This document shows, piece by piece, positions 23,811 through 32,408 of a DNA stretch of 64,000 nucleotides. The notes beneath the pieces are model-generated. The model searched no databases. It was given only the letters and a program-made list of their open reading frames with translations, and was not told the DNA's origin. This DNA comes from Blautia sp. An249. GTDB lineage: Bacteria; Bacillota; Clostridia; Lachnospirales; Lachnospiraceae. The stretch lies in NCBI RefSeq assembly GCF_002159835.1, contig NZ_NFJL01000010.1, positions 62,001-126,000 of the forward strand, in the 5' to 3' direction. Position 1 is the stretch's first letter. Each line of letters opens with the position of its first letter. The position numbers and the translations under genes are program-made.

Positions 23811-24952
23811 AAAGAAAGGAAGCCAGCATCAACGTGGTGAAGGCCGCAGAGATCCGGATCAAGAATGTGTTCCGGAATGGACTCCCGGTATTCTTTTCGT
23901 TCAGCGGCGGAAAGGACAGCTTGTGCGTAGCGCAGCTTCTTATGAACCTTGCAAATCGGGGAGAAATAGACATGAAGCAGCTTACCGTCCAATTCATAGA
24001 CGAAGAAGCGATTTTCCCATGCATGGAGGAGACCACAAAAGCGTGGAGAAGAAAGTTCATGATGATGGGGGCAAAGTTCGAATGGTTCTGCGTAGAGGTG
24101 AAACATTTCAACTGTTTCAACGCCTTGTCGAATGACGAAACATTTATCTGCTGGGATTCTACAAAGCAAGATGTATGGGTAAGGCGCCCGCCGAGCTTTG
24201 CGATCCGGAATCATAAATTGTTGCGGCCGAGGATTGACGCATACCAAGATTTCCTCCCAAGAACCTGCGTGTCAGGGATTACGATGGTAGGGATCCGGAC
24301 GGCAGAGTCGCTGCAGCGTTTGCAGAATATCGCCGCAATGACAAAGGCCGGAAAGACCATGACCAACAAAAAGCAGATCTTCCCGATATACGACTGGACA
24401 AATAATGATGTCTGGCTTTATCTGAAGCAAGAAAAAGTCGATATCCCGGAGATATATCTGTTTTTGTGGCAATCCGGAAGTTCAAAGCCGCAGCTTAGGG
24501 TTTCGCAGTTCTTTTCCGTAGACACGGCGAGATCGCTGGTAAAGATGAATGAATATTATCCGGACCTTATGGAACGGATAATCCGGAGAGAGCCAAATGC
24601 ATATCTTGCGGCGCTTTATTGGGACAGCGAGATGTTTGGACGTAGCAGCAGAAAACGTCGTGAAATGGAAGGAGATGCACCGGAAAAGGATTATAAAACC
24701 GAACTCGTGCGGATGTTTGGAAACATGGATGTATATTTCGATACGCCGCATAAGAGGCAAATTGCGGAACGGTACAGGAATTTCTTCCTGCAAGTGTCGG
24801 CGATTGCGACTCCAGAGGATTTCAAACATATTTACGAAGGTCTTATATCCGGGGATCCCAAAATGAGGACCTTCCGGGCTCTTTATCACCGGATTTATGG
24901 GAAATATATTGCAGAAGCGAAGAAAACGGAGGAAAGCAGACATGGACAATAA
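23801..24952 (+). CDS. Second PAPS-reductase-fold protein, DUF3440-like (383 aa)
   Basis: PP-loop SGGKDS at 35-40, preceded by FFSF. It continues TVQFIDEEAIFPCMEETTKA and an HFNCFNALSNDETFICWDST block, then an extended C-terminal domain of about 150 residues (QFFSVDTARSLVKMNEYYPD, then RIIRREPNAYLAALYWDSEM). It lacks the ECGLH redox motif of classical PAPS reductases. The larger size and C-terminal domain distinguish it from the first homologue, so the pair are probably not redundant. It overlaps both flanking ParB-domain genes, a strong sign of a functional unit. Confidence 0.75.
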   Translation: MAVKRKEASINVVKAAEIRIKNVFRNGLPVFFSFSGGKDSLCVAQLLMNLANRGEIDMKQLTVQFIDEEAIFPCMEETTKAWRRKFMMMGAKFEWFCVEVKHFNCFNALSNDETFICWDSTKQDVWVRRPPSFAIRNHKLLRPRIDAYQDFLPRTCVSGITMVGIRTAESLQRLQNIAAMTKAGKTMTNKKQIFPIYDWTNNDVWLYLKQEKVDIPEIYLFLWQSGSSKPQLRVSQFFSVDTARSLVKMNEYYPDLMERIIRREPNAYLAALYWDSEMFGRSSRKRREMEGDAPEKDYKTELVRMFGNMDVYFDTPHKRQIAERYRNFFLQVSAIATPEDFKHIYEGLISGDPKMRTFRALYHRIYGKYIAEAKKTEESRHGQ

Positions 24953-25463
24953 ATTGGCCGCACCGCTGAGTACGCTGCAATGGGTACCGCGGGAATGGCT
25001 TAAACCAAATGATTACAACCCGAACAAAGTATCGAAAGAGAATTTGAAGCTCTTAACGCAGTCGATTTTGACAAATGGCTGGACGCTCCCTATTGTGGTC
25101 CGGCCGGATTACACGATTATCGACGGTTTCCACAGGTGGACCGTGGCGGGAGAAGATCCGCTGATGTCTATGCTTGACGGGAAAGTGCCGATCGTTGTTG
25201 TCAAACATTCGGAGCGATCAGAAGACATATATGGAACTGTAACACACAACAGGGCAAGGGGTACCCATCTTTTGGAACCCATGAAAGCTATTGTAAAAGA
25301 GCTGATGGGCGAAGGGAAAAGCGTAGAAGAGATCGGAAAACAGCTCGGTATGAAACCGGAGGAAGTTTTCCGGTTATCGGACTTCTCGAAGGAGGATTTT
25401 CTTGACATGATGACCAAGGGAGTCACAGGATTTTCAAAAGCAGAATATGTTACTAAAATTTGA
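24942..25463 (+). CDS. Second ParB N-terminal-domain protein (173 aa)
   Basis: The start at 24942 is behind CGGAGGAAAG, overlapping the PAPS-reductase-fold gene by 11 bases. The ParB-like core is LSTLQWVPREWLKPNDYNPN, then GWTLPIVVRPDYTIIDGFHR (nuclease-fold loop), VVVKHSERSEDIYGTVTHNR and a helix-turn-helix-like GKSVEEIGKQLGMKPEEVFR. Compact and without a zinc ribbon, unlike the first. It is the last gene of the symporter/PAPS-reductase/ParB unit, before the terminase hairpin. Confidence 0.75.
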   Translation: MDNKLAAPLSTLQWVPREWLKPNDYNPNKVSKENLKLLTQSILTNGWTLPIVVRPDYTIIDGFHRWTVAGEDPLMSMLDGKVPIVVVKHSERSEDIYGTVTHNRARGTHLLEPMKAIVKELMGEGKSVEEIGKQLGMKPEEVFRLSDFSKEDFLDMMTKGVTGFSKAEYVTKI

Positions 25464-25480
25464 TGTTATTCTGTTATAGC

Positions 25481-25536
25481 ATATGTAGAACACTGACCGG
25501 CGGCGCGAGAGGAAGTGCCTGCCGGTTGTTCTATAT
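25481..25536 (+). ncRNA. Strong 56-base hairpin between the ParB gene and the small terminase gene
   Basis: A long stem is formed by TAGAACA / TGTTCTA, ACCGGC / GCCGGT and GGCGC / GTGCC, with an 8-base loop GAGAGGAA and a 3-base bulge. It lies 31 bases before the terminase small subunit start, with no U-tract, so it is not an ordinary terminator. It could be a structured RNA, an RNA-processing site or a packaging-associated element. Confidence 0.45.
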
Positions 25537-25568
25537 CCGAAAAAAATACGATATAGGAGGTGATGGCG

Positions 25569-26387
25569 GTGCCGAGAGCAAGAAGCCCTGACAGCATAGA
25601 GGCGGAGAAGTTGTATAAATCTGGCATGGCTCTTGTTGATATCGCAAAGAAACTCGGCAAGCCAGAGGGAACCGTCCGAAGATGGAAATCGACCCAAAAG
25701 TGGGATGAAAACGGTAAAAAAAAACAAGGCGAGCGTTCGCAAAAGAAAAATGCTTCAGAAAAAGCGAGCGTTCGTAAACGAGGCGGACAGCCCGGGAACC
25801 AGAATTGCAAGGGCAAACAGAATGCAAAGGGGCATGGAGCGCCGAAGGGAACGCAAAATGCGCTAAAGCATGGAGGGTATTCTGCTGTTTACTGGGATAC
25901 GCTTGACGAAGATGAAAAAGAACTCATCGAGACGATGCCGCAGGATGAGGAAGAAATCCTGATAAATCAGATCATGCTGTTTACGGTGAGAGAGCGACGG
26001 ATCATGAAGGCGATCAACAAGTACCGTGAAGCAAAGGGCGGCGTCTATGTGGCCGGAGTCACGAAGTTTGAGGAAAAGAGGACATTCAAAGACGATGCGG
26101 AAAGAGAGCTTTATGAGAACCGTGTCCGGGAAAAGGTGGAGAAAGGAGATCGCCTGCCGGGAGAGCATTACAGCCTCCAGACGATGACAGCATCCACGGC
26201 GGATCTGGTCGCTCGCCTTGAAAAAGAGCTTACCTCTGTTCAAAGCCAAAAAACAAAGGCTGTAGATGCGCTTGCCAAACTCCGATTTGAGAAGGAGAAG
26301 ATCGCAGGAGAGTCAAAAGGCAACGAACTTGTGCGAACTTGGGCGGAGAGCGTCATAAAGGCAAGGAGGGAGAAAGATGGACAATAA
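25569..26387 (+). CDS. terS: Terminase small subunit (272 aa)
   Basis: I chose the GTG at 25569 (MPRARSPDSIEAEKLYKSGM) because ATAGGAGG ends 8 bases upstream; an in-frame ATG at 25563 is too close. The helix-turn-helix ALVDIAKKLGKPEGTVRRWK (about 22-41) fits DNA recognition, and a Lys/Arg/Gly-rich linker (RKRGGQPGNQNCKGKQNAKG) then leads into a long helical oligomerisation region. The layout matches PBSX XtmA-like terminases that recognise packaging sites. The gene overlaps the large subunit by 11 bases. Confidence 0.85.
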   Translation: MPRARSPDSIEAEKLYKSGMALVDIAKKLGKPEGTVRRWKSTQKWDENGKKKQGERSQKKNASEKASVRKRGGQPGNQNCKGKQNAKGHGAPKGTQNALKHGGYSAVYWDTLDEDEKELIETMPQDEEEILINQIMLFTVRERRIMKAINKYREAKGGVYVAGVTKFEEKRTFKDDAERELYENRVREKVEKGDRLPGEHYSLQTMTASTADLVARLEKELTSVQSQKTKAVDALAKLRFEKEKIAGESKGNELVRTWAESVIKARREKDGQ

Positions 26388-27855
26388 TATGGATTGGCTA
26401 TCAGATTTCCTAGATGAAAGCATACCGCTTTGGCGAGATGATCCCGTGATGTTCTTCCGGGAGGTTCTGGTGTTTGAACCGGATGAGTGGCAAAAGGAAG
26501 CTGCCGAAGATCTGGCGCATAGCCCGAAAGTCAGCATCAAGTCCGGACAGGGCGTAGGAAAGACTGCTTTCGAGGCTGCCGTGTTCCTGTGGTTTATCAC
26601 CTGTTTTCCTTATCCACGTATAGTAGCAACTGCGCCGACAAAGCAGCAGCTACATGATGTTCTGTGGTCTGAAATTTCAAAATGGATGAGCCACTCTCCT
26701 TTGCTCTCCAGGCTTCTAAAATGGACGAAGACATATGTTTATATGGTCGGCAATGAAAAGCGTTGGTTTGGTGTAGCGAGGACCGCTACAAAGCCAGAAA
26801 ACATGCAGGGATTTCACGAGGACAATATGCTGTTCATTGTTGATGAGGCGTCCGGCGTAGCCGATCCGATCATGGAGGCTGTTCTTGGTACCTTGTCAGG
26901 AGAGAACAATAAGCTTCTCATGTGCGGGAACCCGACAAAGACAACGGGGACATTCTATGACAGCCATACACGAGATCGGGCACTATATAAGTGTCATACC
27001 GTGTCATCGGCAGACAGCAAGCGGACCAATAAAGAGAACATTGATTCGTTGGTCAGAAAGTATGGGTGGGATTCCAACGTGGTGCGGGTTCGTGTCCGTG
27101 GCGAATTTCCAAATCAGGAAGATGATGTGTTTATAGCCCTGTCTACGATCGAACAGTGTGGAAGCCGCCTGTTTGAGCTGCCGGAGGACGGTCAGTTACC
27201 GTACATCATATTCGGAGTCGATGTTGCGAGGTTCGGAGATGATGAGACGGTAATATACCGGAACTCGAGGGGGAAGCTGCAGATAGTTGCAACCCGAAGG
27301 GGGCAGGATCTCATGAGAACAGTCGGCGATATTGTTCGCCAGTACAAGAAAGCGATCAAAGAATTCCCGGATTATCGAGGCAGAATCTATGTGAACATAG
27401 ATGACACTGGTCTTGGCGGCGGGGTGACAGACCGCTTACGGGAGGTCAAAAGGGAGCAAAAGCTGAACAGGCTGTACGTTGTTCCCATTAACGCAGCTGA
27501 AAAGATCGAGACGGATACTAAAGCAGGGAAAGATGCCGCAGAGCATTACAATAACCTGACAACGCATATGTGGGCGACATTGAAGGACCTCATGGAGAAT
27601 AAAGAGGTTGAGATCGAGGAGGATCAAGAGACATTCGCACAACTTTCTTCCAGAAAGTATTTCCTTGCGAGTAACGGGAAGCTGGAGGTTGAAAGCAAGA
27701 AAGAAATGAAAAAGCGAGGGCTCGACTCTCCGGACCGTGCGGATGCGTTGGCATTATCTGTATATCTTGGAAAAATCAAGAAGTACACCGGAAGCGCTCC
27801 GAATCAAGAAAGCTCTGCTGGTCTTGGTAAGAGCAGTTACTGGAGAAACAAATAG
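26377..27855 (+). CDS. terL: Terminase large subunit (492 aa)
   Basis: The packaging motor ATPase has Walker A SGQGVGKT (about 53-60), a TAPTKQQLHDVLW adenine block and Walker B LFIVDEASG. The nuclease domain shows FGVDVARFGDDETV, NIDDTGLGGGVTDRL and DSPDRADALALSVYL, whose acidic residues would bind metal and cut the concatemer. The length is normal for the PBSX-like group. It cuts and translocates phage DNA into preformed heads with the small subunit. Confidence 0.95.
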   Translation: MDNNMDWLSDFLDESIPLWRDDPVMFFREVLVFEPDEWQKEAAEDLAHSPKVSIKSGQGVGKTAFEAAVFLWFITCFPYPRIVATAPTKQQLHDVLWSEISKWMSHSPLLSRLLKWTKTYVYMVGNEKRWFGVARTATKPENMQGFHEDNMLFIVDEASGVADPIMEAVLGTLSGENNKLLMCGNPTKTTGTFYDSHTRDRALYKCHTVSSADSKRTNKENIDSLVRKYGWDSNVVRVRVRGEFPNQEDDVFIALSTIEQCGSRLFELPEDGQLPYIIFGVDVARFGDDETVIYRNSRGKLQIVATRRGQDLMRTVGDIVRQYKKAIKEFPDYRGRIYVNIDDTGLGGGVTDRLREVKREQKLNRLYVVPINAAEKIETDTKAGKDAAEHYNNLTTHMWATLKDLMENKEVEIEEDQETFAQLSSRKYFLASNGKLEVESKKEMKKRGLDSPDRADALALSVYLGKIKKYTGSAPNQESSAGLGKSSYWRNK

Positions 27856-27868
27856 GAGGTAGATATCT

Positions 27869-28177
27869 GTGGGCATAATGAAAAAGAAAGAGGCATATGT
27901 CACGAAAGGGACTCGGCTGATCGAGGAAAAGAAGCTTCCAGAGGCGACAGAAGTTGTGGTGGAAGGGCTGAATTTTTACCAGAACAAGATCATAAAGGCT
28001 TTGAATGGGCATCCCGTTGCGGATACCGCATTGGTCGTTGTGGCTTTGAGGAATACGGCCGATATGCTTGAAAAGCAGGAGCCGAGTTGCCGAGGATTGG
28101 TCGAGTGGCTCGACAAGAAAACTACGAAACCAGAACTGCGGGCGCAGAGAAGGGTAGAAAAAACAAGAAAACGATGA
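27869..28177 (+). CDS. Small head-region protein (102 aa)
   Basis: GTG start behind TAGGAGGTAG, 13 bases after the large terminase. Entirely helical, with VVVEGLNFYQNKIIKALNGH and an Arg/Lys-rich C-terminus (ELRAQRRVEKTRKR) suited to nucleic-acid or capsid contact. I do not recognise the family. Its position between terminase and portal suggests a packaging accessory or head protein. Confidence 0.5.
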   Translation: MGIMKKKEAYVTKGTRLIEEKKLPEATEVVVEGLNFYQNKIIKALNGHPVADTALVVVALRNTADMLEKQEPSCRGLVEWLDKKTTKPELRAQRRVEKTRKR

Positions 28178-28196
28178 AAGAAAGGAGGAGATGGCT

Positions 28197-29579
28197 ATGG
28201 CAGAGATCGGCCGGATAGGTCAGAAACGATGGAATGGCGTATTTTACGAAGAATTTCTTCGGGATCTGCAGGGAATACGTGGAGTCGAGGTTTACCGGGA
28301 AATGGCAAACAATGACGATACGATCGGCGCCATTCTTTTCGCCATAAAGATGTTGATCCGCCACACGGTATGGAACATTGAACCCGGCGGAGACTCGGCG
28401 AAGGATCGTGAGGCTGCTGAGTTTGTTGAATCCTGCATGGATGATATGCAGAGCACATGGACCGATACAATTTCGGAAATCCTATCGTTTTTGGTTTATG
28501 GCTGGAGCCTGCATGAGATCGTATATAAACGGCGCATGGGGAAAACACGGAGCCCACGGACGAAAAGCAAATACTCCGATGGGTTGATAGGCTGGCAGAA
28601 ACTCCCGATCCGCAGCCAGGACACGCTTTACAAATGGGAATATGACAGGCATGACAACCTGATTGGCATGACACAGATGCCGCCGCCGGATTATGGCTTT
28701 ATTACAATCCCGATGAAAAAAGCTATGCTTTTTCGCACGGAGAGCGCTAAAGACAATCCGGAGGGGCGCAGTATACTGAGAAATGCATACCGACCGTGGT
28801 ACTTTAAGCGCCGCATTCAGGAGATCGAGGCGATAGGTATTGAACGGGATCTGGCAGGACTCCCGGTATTTCATACTCCTGAAGGAACCGATATCTGGGA
28901 CGACACTGATCCGGAAATGATCAAGATAAACGCAGCTCTTACCAGAATGGTAAAATCGGTCCGCCGTGATGAATACGAAGGGCTTGTATTGCCGCATGGA
29001 TTTGAATTTGAGCTTGTCAGTACCGGCGGGGCCAGACAGTTTGACACAAATGCAATTATCAACAGGTATGATACGAAGATAGCCATGACGGTTTTGGCAG
29101 ACTTTCTCATGCTTGGGCACAATAAGGTTGGAAGTTTTGCGCTCAGCTCCGATAAGACGGAGCTTTTTTCTGTTGCGATCTCTTCGTTCCTGGATGTCAT
29201 TTGTGAGACGTTCAATAACCAGAGCATACCGGCCCTTATCGATATCAACGGAGATCATTTCAATGGGATCACAGATTATCCTAAGATGACTCACGGAGAG
29301 ATCGAAGACGTTGATATAAAATCAGCAGGACAGTTTATCAAGGATATGACTGGCATCGGAATCATCGTGCCGGATGACGGTTTGGAAGATTATGTTCGCG
29401 AGATCGGACATCTTCCGGAAAGAACTACGGACAACCGAAGAGAGGATCCTGCAAGGACAGCGCAGCAAAATCAAAATCAGCCGCCGGAGGATGATCTGGA
29501 AGATCCGGAAGAGATAGACGACGATCAGGACGAAAAGAACGCCAAAGCTGCAAAGAGGAGGCTCGGAAGGGAGAGATAG
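28197..29579 (+). CDS. Phage portal protein, Mu gp29/DUF935-like (460 aa)
   Basis: I place the start at 28197 (MAEIGRIGQ), about 10 bases after AAGGAGG; an earlier ATG at 28191 is too close. The protein has the portal clip and wing blocks: GVEVYREMANNDDTIGAILF, FVESCMDDM, EILSFLVYGWSLHEIVYKRR, WYFKRRIQEIEAIGIERDLA and LADFLMLGHNKVGSFALSSD, then an acidic C-terminal tail. It forms the dodecameric ring at one capsid vertex. Confidence 0.85.
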   Translation: MAEIGRIGQKRWNGVFYEEFLRDLQGIRGVEVYREMANNDDTIGAILFAIKMLIRHTVWNIEPGGDSAKDREAAEFVESCMDDMQSTWTDTISEILSFLVYGWSLHEIVYKRRMGKTRSPRTKSKYSDGLIGWQKLPIRSQDTLYKWEYDRHDNLIGMTQMPPPDYGFITIPMKKAMLFRTESAKDNPEGRSILRNAYRPWYFKRRIQEIEAIGIERDLAGLPVFHTPEGTDIWDDTDPEMIKINAALTRMVKSVRRDEYEGLVLPHGFEFELVSTGGARQFDTNAIINRYDTKIAMTVLADFLMLGHNKVGSFALSSDKTELFSVAISSFLDVICETFNNQSIPALIDINGDHFNGITDYPKMTHGEIEDVDIKSAGQFIKDMTGIGIIVPDDGLEDYVREIGHLPERTTDNRREDPARTAQQNQNQPPEDDLEDPEEIDDDQDEKNAKAAKRRLGRER

Positions 29580-29582
29580 CGT

Positions 29583-30524
29583 ATGTATATCTTCAAAAAA
29601 CCCCAACCATTGGGAAAGGCAAAGAAAAGAAGCAAAGAAAATCTTCGCCTGCTCAATATGCTGAATCGATATATTACGGATACGGCGGCGGTCCCGGTAT
29701 CTATCCTCACAAGGTTTTGGGCTGATCAGGCGGCGGCAATTACATACAAGGAAATACGGAAATTGATTGAGGATGAAGATATATCCAAAGAGGATCTTGA
29801 AAACTGGTCCAAAGATTACTCTTCATTTGTTTCTGAAACCCTTGAGCCCATGTGGTTAGAAGCGATTGTGGCCGGCCAACTCAGCAATGCGATCATGGAT
29901 GAGATCAGAGGCAAAGAATTTGAGTTCGATGCTACTGATGAAGGGATAAGAAACTGGATCAAGGATCGTGGAAGCGAATTCGTGACAAATGCCGTGCAAG
30001 AGCAGAAAAAGGCAATACAGCGGCTTACCATGAAGGCGGTACGGGAAGATCTTTCGCCAAATGAATTGGCAAGGGTTATTCGTCCGTGTATTGGGCTTAC
30101 CGAGAGACAGGCGCAGGCGAACTTGAGATATTACAACCACATTAAGGAGCAGTTGCGAAAAGACCATCCACGGATGAAGGAGGAAACCATCGTCAGGAGG
30201 GCGAGAGACAAGGCGTTAAAGTATGCCGAAAAGCAACATCGATATCGAGCCGAAACAATAGCACAAACAGAGCTTGCGGAGGCGTATAACGCCGGCGCCC
30301 ATCAGGGGATCAAGCAAGCACAGGAAAGAGGATACATAGGGCATGTTAAAAAAGTATGGGTGACAGCCCGGCAGGATAATGTGTGCAAACATTGCGAAGC
30401 AGTAGAGGGCGTCAGCAAAGAAATGGACGAATATTTCGATGTTGGGAAATGTGGAAGGGTCCTTATCCCTCCGGCGCATCCGAGATGCCGCTGCGTTGTT
30501 AAGTATGTAGAAGTGGAGGAATGA
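29583..30524 (+). CDS. Minor head protein, Mu gpF/SPP1 gp7-like (313 aa)
   Basis: A helical N-terminal domain is followed by the minor-head module TIAQTELAEAYNAGAHQGIK and a C-terminal Cys/His cluster (WVTARQDNVCKHCEAVEGVS then PPAHPRCRCVVKYVEV), the metal-binding F-like domain of Mu gpF-type proteins. Starts 4 bases after the portal stop. It likely binds the portal inside the procapsid and may guide DNA ejection. Confidence 0.85.
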   Translation: MYIFKKPQPLGKAKKRSKENLRLLNMLNRYITDTAAVPVSILTRFWADQAAAITYKEIRKLIEDEDISKEDLENWSKDYSSFVSETLEPMWLEAIVAGQLSNAIMDEIRGKEFEFDATDEGIRNWIKDRGSEFVTNAVQEQKKAIQRLTMKAVREDLSPNELARVIRPCIGLTERQAQANLRYYNHIKEQLRKDHPRMKEETIVRRARDKALKYAEKQHRYRAETIAQTELAEAYNAGAHQGIKQAQERGYIGHVKKVWVTARQDNVCKHCEAVEGVSKEMDEYFDVGKCGRVLIPPAHPRCRCVVKYVEVEE

Positions 30525-30525
30525 C

Positions 30526-31032
30526 ATGGAAAGCATGTATAAGCTGCTTGGAATCCACAAACCATCGGAGAAAACTAAGGATAATGTGGATAAATCCAAG
30601 AAAACAGACCATGAAGTGTTGAAAGGTCGATTTAAAATACAGAAATCGGACAATGATAAGCATCTGGCGTTCGGGTGGGCGTCAATCGCCATAGATGAGG
30701 CTGGAGAACAGCTTGTGGACTGGCAGGAAGATATGATTGATCCGGAAGATCTTGAAAATGCAGCATACGCCTTTGTTCGTATATATCGAGAGGGCGGAGA
30801 GATGCATGAACGTGGAGATTGCGCTGTATTGATAGAGAGTGTGGTGTTCACGGAAGAAAAAATGGAGGCGATGGGAATACCCGTCGGAACAATTCCTGTC
30901 GGTTGGTGGATCGGCTTCCTTGTTACAGACGAAGAGGTCTGGGAAAAGGTAAAAGATGGGACATACACCATGTTTTCAATCGAAGGAGAGGCCGAAAGAG
31001 TGGAGGTTGAGGAAGATGGAGATTCTGATTGA
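30526..31032 (+). CDS. XkdF-like prohead protease (168 aa)
   Basis: The core starts near residue 42: HLAFGWASIAIDEAGEQLVD, then the catalytic His in GGEMHERG (about 91-98) and the Ser block GTYTMFSIEGEAERVEV (about 144-160). The His-Ser arrangement and order fit the XkdF/Mu-I-like capsid maturation protease group, which trims scaffold and capsid proteins. It overlaps the tiny membrane protein gene by 17 bases. Confidence 0.75.
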   Translation: MESMYKLLGIHKPSEKTKDNVDKSKKTDHEVLKGRFKIQKSDNDKHLAFGWASIAIDEAGEQLVDWQEDMIDPEDLENAAYAFVRIYREGGEMHERGDCAVLIESVVFTEEKMEAMGIPVGTIPVGWWIGFLVTDEEVWEKVKDGTYTMFSIEGEAERVEVEEDGDSD

Positions 31033-31108
31033 CGTTGGAATATTCTTTCTCGGAGCGTTGGCGGGCATTGCTCTGACATGCATAGCCGTAGCCGGGAGAG
31101 ATGAATAA
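31016..31108 (+). CDS. Tiny single-span membrane protein, DUF3789-like (30 aa)
   Basis: Thirty-residue protein with a single hydrophobic helix (VGIFFLGALAGIALTCIAVA) and a GRDE tail. GTTGAGGAAG precedes the ATG and the end of the protease gene overlaps it. Short proteins of this shape are recurrent in Clostridia phages (DUF3789-type, from memory). Location in the head region is curious; function unknown. Confidence 0.5.
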   Translation: MEILIDVGIFFLGALAGIALTCIAVAGRDE

Positions 31109-31119
31109 TGGTAATTCAG

Positions 31120-31145
31120 AAAGCGGGCAACCCCGCTTTTTGTTT
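31120..31145 (+). terminator. Rho-independent terminator inside the head operon
   Basis: Perfect 8-base-pair stem AAAGCGGG / CCCGCTTT with a CAAC loop, followed by TTTTGTTTTAT. It lies between the protease/small-protein genes and the scaffold-like gene (TTG start at 31177), so the latter half of the head operon depends on readthrough or its own promoter. Confidence 0.6.
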
Positions 31146-31176
31146 TATAAAAAAACGATGGAAGGAGGTAAAAAAA

Positions 31177-32391
31177 TTGGCAACAAAACTTAAAAACTTG
31201 CACATCCGAAAAGTTGATTTCGTAGACGAGGGAGCTAACCAGCGGGCAGATATCAAGATCGCAAAGAAAAAAGATGCAGATCCTGAAGCAGATATTCCTG
31301 TCCGTGAGTCCACGATGAAGAAATTCATGCGTGCGATAGGAAAGGCGGTTGGCATTACCGACGATTATCTTGATGCCTTGGAAGATGTGCAGAAAGGGAA
31401 CTCGCAGACATTCGGCGAAAAAATGACAGAGGTAAAGCGTCAGAAAGTGGCCGATGAAATGTGGAGCATCTGCTATGCGCTGCAGTCTTCGCTTCAATCA
31501 ATCCTGTATGATGAGGATCTCGATGGAGCCACGGCACAATCCATGATGGAGAAAAGTGTATCAGAATTTGACGAAATTATCGGCGAATCGATCAGCAGTT
31601 GGTCCGCAGGAAAGATCAGCGGGATCAAGAAAGACATCGGTATTAACGATATCGAGTCATTAAAGAAGTTCAGGGATCACCTGGATGAAAACATTGAAAA
31701 AGCACTGAACAGCGAGAAAGGAGAAAATGAAGAAATGGCAACAATCGACAAATCCAAAATGTCCCCGGAAGACAGGGCTGCTTACGAAGATATCCTGAAG
31801 AAGTACGGTATCAATGAGGAGGAAGACCCTGTTGCAAAATCCAATGTGAAGCCCGGAGAGAACAAAGAGGGCGAGGAAGAAGAGGAAGATCTTGACAAAG
31901 GCTGCGGAAAACAGACAACAAAGAAATCCATTTCCGGACAGGCTGATCCGGAGGAAGATATCTACAAAGGCCTGCATCCGGCGGTTAAAGCAGAGATTGA
32001 ATCTCTTAGAAAGTATCGCGAGGCTGCGGAGAACAGAGAGTTTATGGAGGTGGCCAAGAAGTATGAGGTCATCGGAAAGAAACCGGAGGAGCTGGCGTCT
32101 GTTCTGAAAAGCCTGAAAGCTGCCGGTGGAACAGCGTACGATGATATGATCTCTACGCTTGACTCCATGATTGCGATGGCTGACAGCTCTGGAATCTTTT
32201 CTGAGATCGGAAAATCAGGAAGAGGAAGTCACGCATCCGTTGCGAAAGGGAAATCCGAGGCGCAGGTAGAGTCTATCGCCAAGGCGTACATGGAAAAAGA
32301 TCCTGATCTGAATTATGCAGATGCCCTTGCAAAAGCATGGGAAAGCAACCCCGAGTTACTGGCTTCTTATGACGAAGAAGCAGGATTTTAA
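31177..32391 (+). CDS. Putative scaffold/prohead-assembly protein (404 aa)
   Basis: The start is the TTG at 31177, with GGAAGGAGGT 8-17 bases upstream. It begins MATKLKNLHIRKVDFVDEGA, a block also seen at the start of XkdF-type proteins, then has a long acidic helical middle and ends SIAKAYMEKDPDLNYADALA, a helical pattern typical of phage scaffolds. It lies directly before the decoration and capsid genes. A scaffold or protease-scaffold role is inferred from order and composition. Confidence 0.55.
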   Translation: MATKLKNLHIRKVDFVDEGANQRADIKIAKKKDADPEADIPVRESTMKKFMRAIGKAVGITDDYLDALEDVQKGNSQTFGEKMTEVKRQKVADEMWSICYALQSSLQSILYDEDLDGATAQSMMEKSVSEFDEIIGESISSWSAGKISGIKKDIGINDIESLKKFRDHLDENIEKALNSEKGENEEMATIDKSKMSPEDRAAYEDILKKYGINEEEDPVAKSNVKPGENKEGEEEEEDLDKGCGKQTTKKSISGQADPEEDIYKGLHPAVKAEIESLRKYREAAENREFMEVAKKYEVIGKKPEELASVLKSLKAAGGTAYDDMISTLDSMIAMADSSGIFSEIGKSGRGSHASVAKGKSEAQVESIAKAYMEKDPDLNYADALAKAWESNPELLASYDEEAGF

Positions 32392-32408
32392 GGAAGGAGG
32401 AAACACTC

